From Shewanella sp. AS1 (GTDB taxonomy: Bacteria; Pseudomonadota; Gammaproteobacteria; Enterobacterales; Shewanellaceae): a stretch of DNA of 64,000 nucleotides. This document shows positions 63,946 through 64,000 of the stretch, piece after piece. The stretch lies in contig NZ_JAKCLJ010000002.1 in NCBI RefSeq assembly GCF_021412565.1, positions 186,001 through 250,000 of the forward strand, written 5' to 3'. The notes below the pieces were generated by a model. The model worked only from the letters and a program-made list of their open reading frames with translations, had not been told where the DNA came from and did not search any database. Both the position numbers and the translations under genes were made by a program. Each line of letters starts with the position of its first letter. The first letter of the stretch is position 1.

Positions 63946-64000
63946 TCCCCTGTCTTGATGTGCGCGAAGGTAAAGTCGTTAAAGGGGTGCAATTTCGTAA
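63927..64000 (+). CDS. hisF: Imidazole glycerol phosphate synthase cyclase subunit (5' end)
   Basis: Only the first 24 codons are in the window ([20 protein letters not shown], then VQFR). This is the conserved HisF start with the catalytic Asp in [18 protein letters not shown] lies upstream inside hisA. The gene continues beyond the window; hisI would be expected next. Confidence 0.95.
   Translation, partial: MLAKRIVPCLDVREGKVVKGVQFR

Noticed and set aside
1..64000. tRNA, rRNA, prophage or transposase genes
   Set aside because: Looked for in the intergenic gaps and among the proteins; none recognised by eye. A covariance-model search would be decisive for small RNAs.

Overview
The window looks like ordinary chromosome from a Shewanella species or a very close marine gammaproteobacterium. 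The evidence is gene content and order: a short-form homogentisate dioxygenase followed by hpd, a ydbH-ynbE-ydbL set, tamA-tamB, fadR/nhaB/dsbB, minCDE and a hisGDCBHAF operon, together with small families typical of that group (DUF2066, DUF2069, DUF2750, DUF3389, YcgL, YcgN). There is no rRNA, tRNA, CRISPR array, prophage, transposase or toxin-antitoxin module that I can see. Coding density is high, and many genes are separated by strong bidirectional hairpin terminators.

Layout. 1-6.1 kb: TusA-like protein, periplasmic chaperone-protease bepA, an ArsC-like protein, a DUF2069 membrane protein, hda, a DUF2066 protein and uracil permease, resembling the hda/uraA/yfgD/bepA neighbourhood of enterobacteria. 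6.1-15 kb: mostly unlinked housekeeping and small genes (carboxylesterase, SlyD-like isomerase, WYL regulator, MltB-type transglycosylase, DUF2750, an unknown CxxC protein, an unannotated 57-residue gene, a PLP enzyme, YccF, a solute-binding protein, a PGPGW protein). 15-18.5 kb: a LysR regulator divergent from hmgA-hpd (tyrosine catabolism). 18.5-28 kb: LysE exporter, FemAB-like protein, three exported peptide-processing enzymes (gamma-glutamyltranspeptidase, M20 dipeptidase, M3 lipoprotein), a methyltransferase and a sugar-phosphate mutarotase. 28-41 kb: two AsmA-like envelope lipid-transport systems, ydbH-ynbE-ydbL and tamA-tamB, with a universal stress protein and an isoaspartyl peptidase between them. 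41-57.7 kb: fadR, nhaB, dsbB, ycgN, a second MltB homologue, ycgL, minCDE, rnd, fadD, a hydrolase, an exported methyltransferase, an M50 peptidase, a hypothetical protein, tsaB and yoaA. 57.9-64 kb: the his operon with a leader peptide and attenuator; hisF runs off the end.

I found no convincing new multi-gene system. The observations most worth following up are: (1) the MltB homologue beside the min locus lacks the catalytic glutamate and looks like a pseudoenzyme; (2) at four unrelated genes a short tandem repeat carries the gene's own stop codon, as if 3' ends had been reiterated, and many other intergenic gaps hold 7-20 bp tandem repeats; (3) a roughly 225 bp intergenic element upstream of nhaB is bounded by inverted repeats and resembles a non-autonomous mobile element; (4) the ydbH-like protein is much longer than its E. 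coli counterpart and carries repeat-derived low-complexity insertions; (5) an exported SAM-methyltransferase-like protein has no obvious cytoplasmic role. Product names rest on my reading of motifs, lengths and context; no database search was run.
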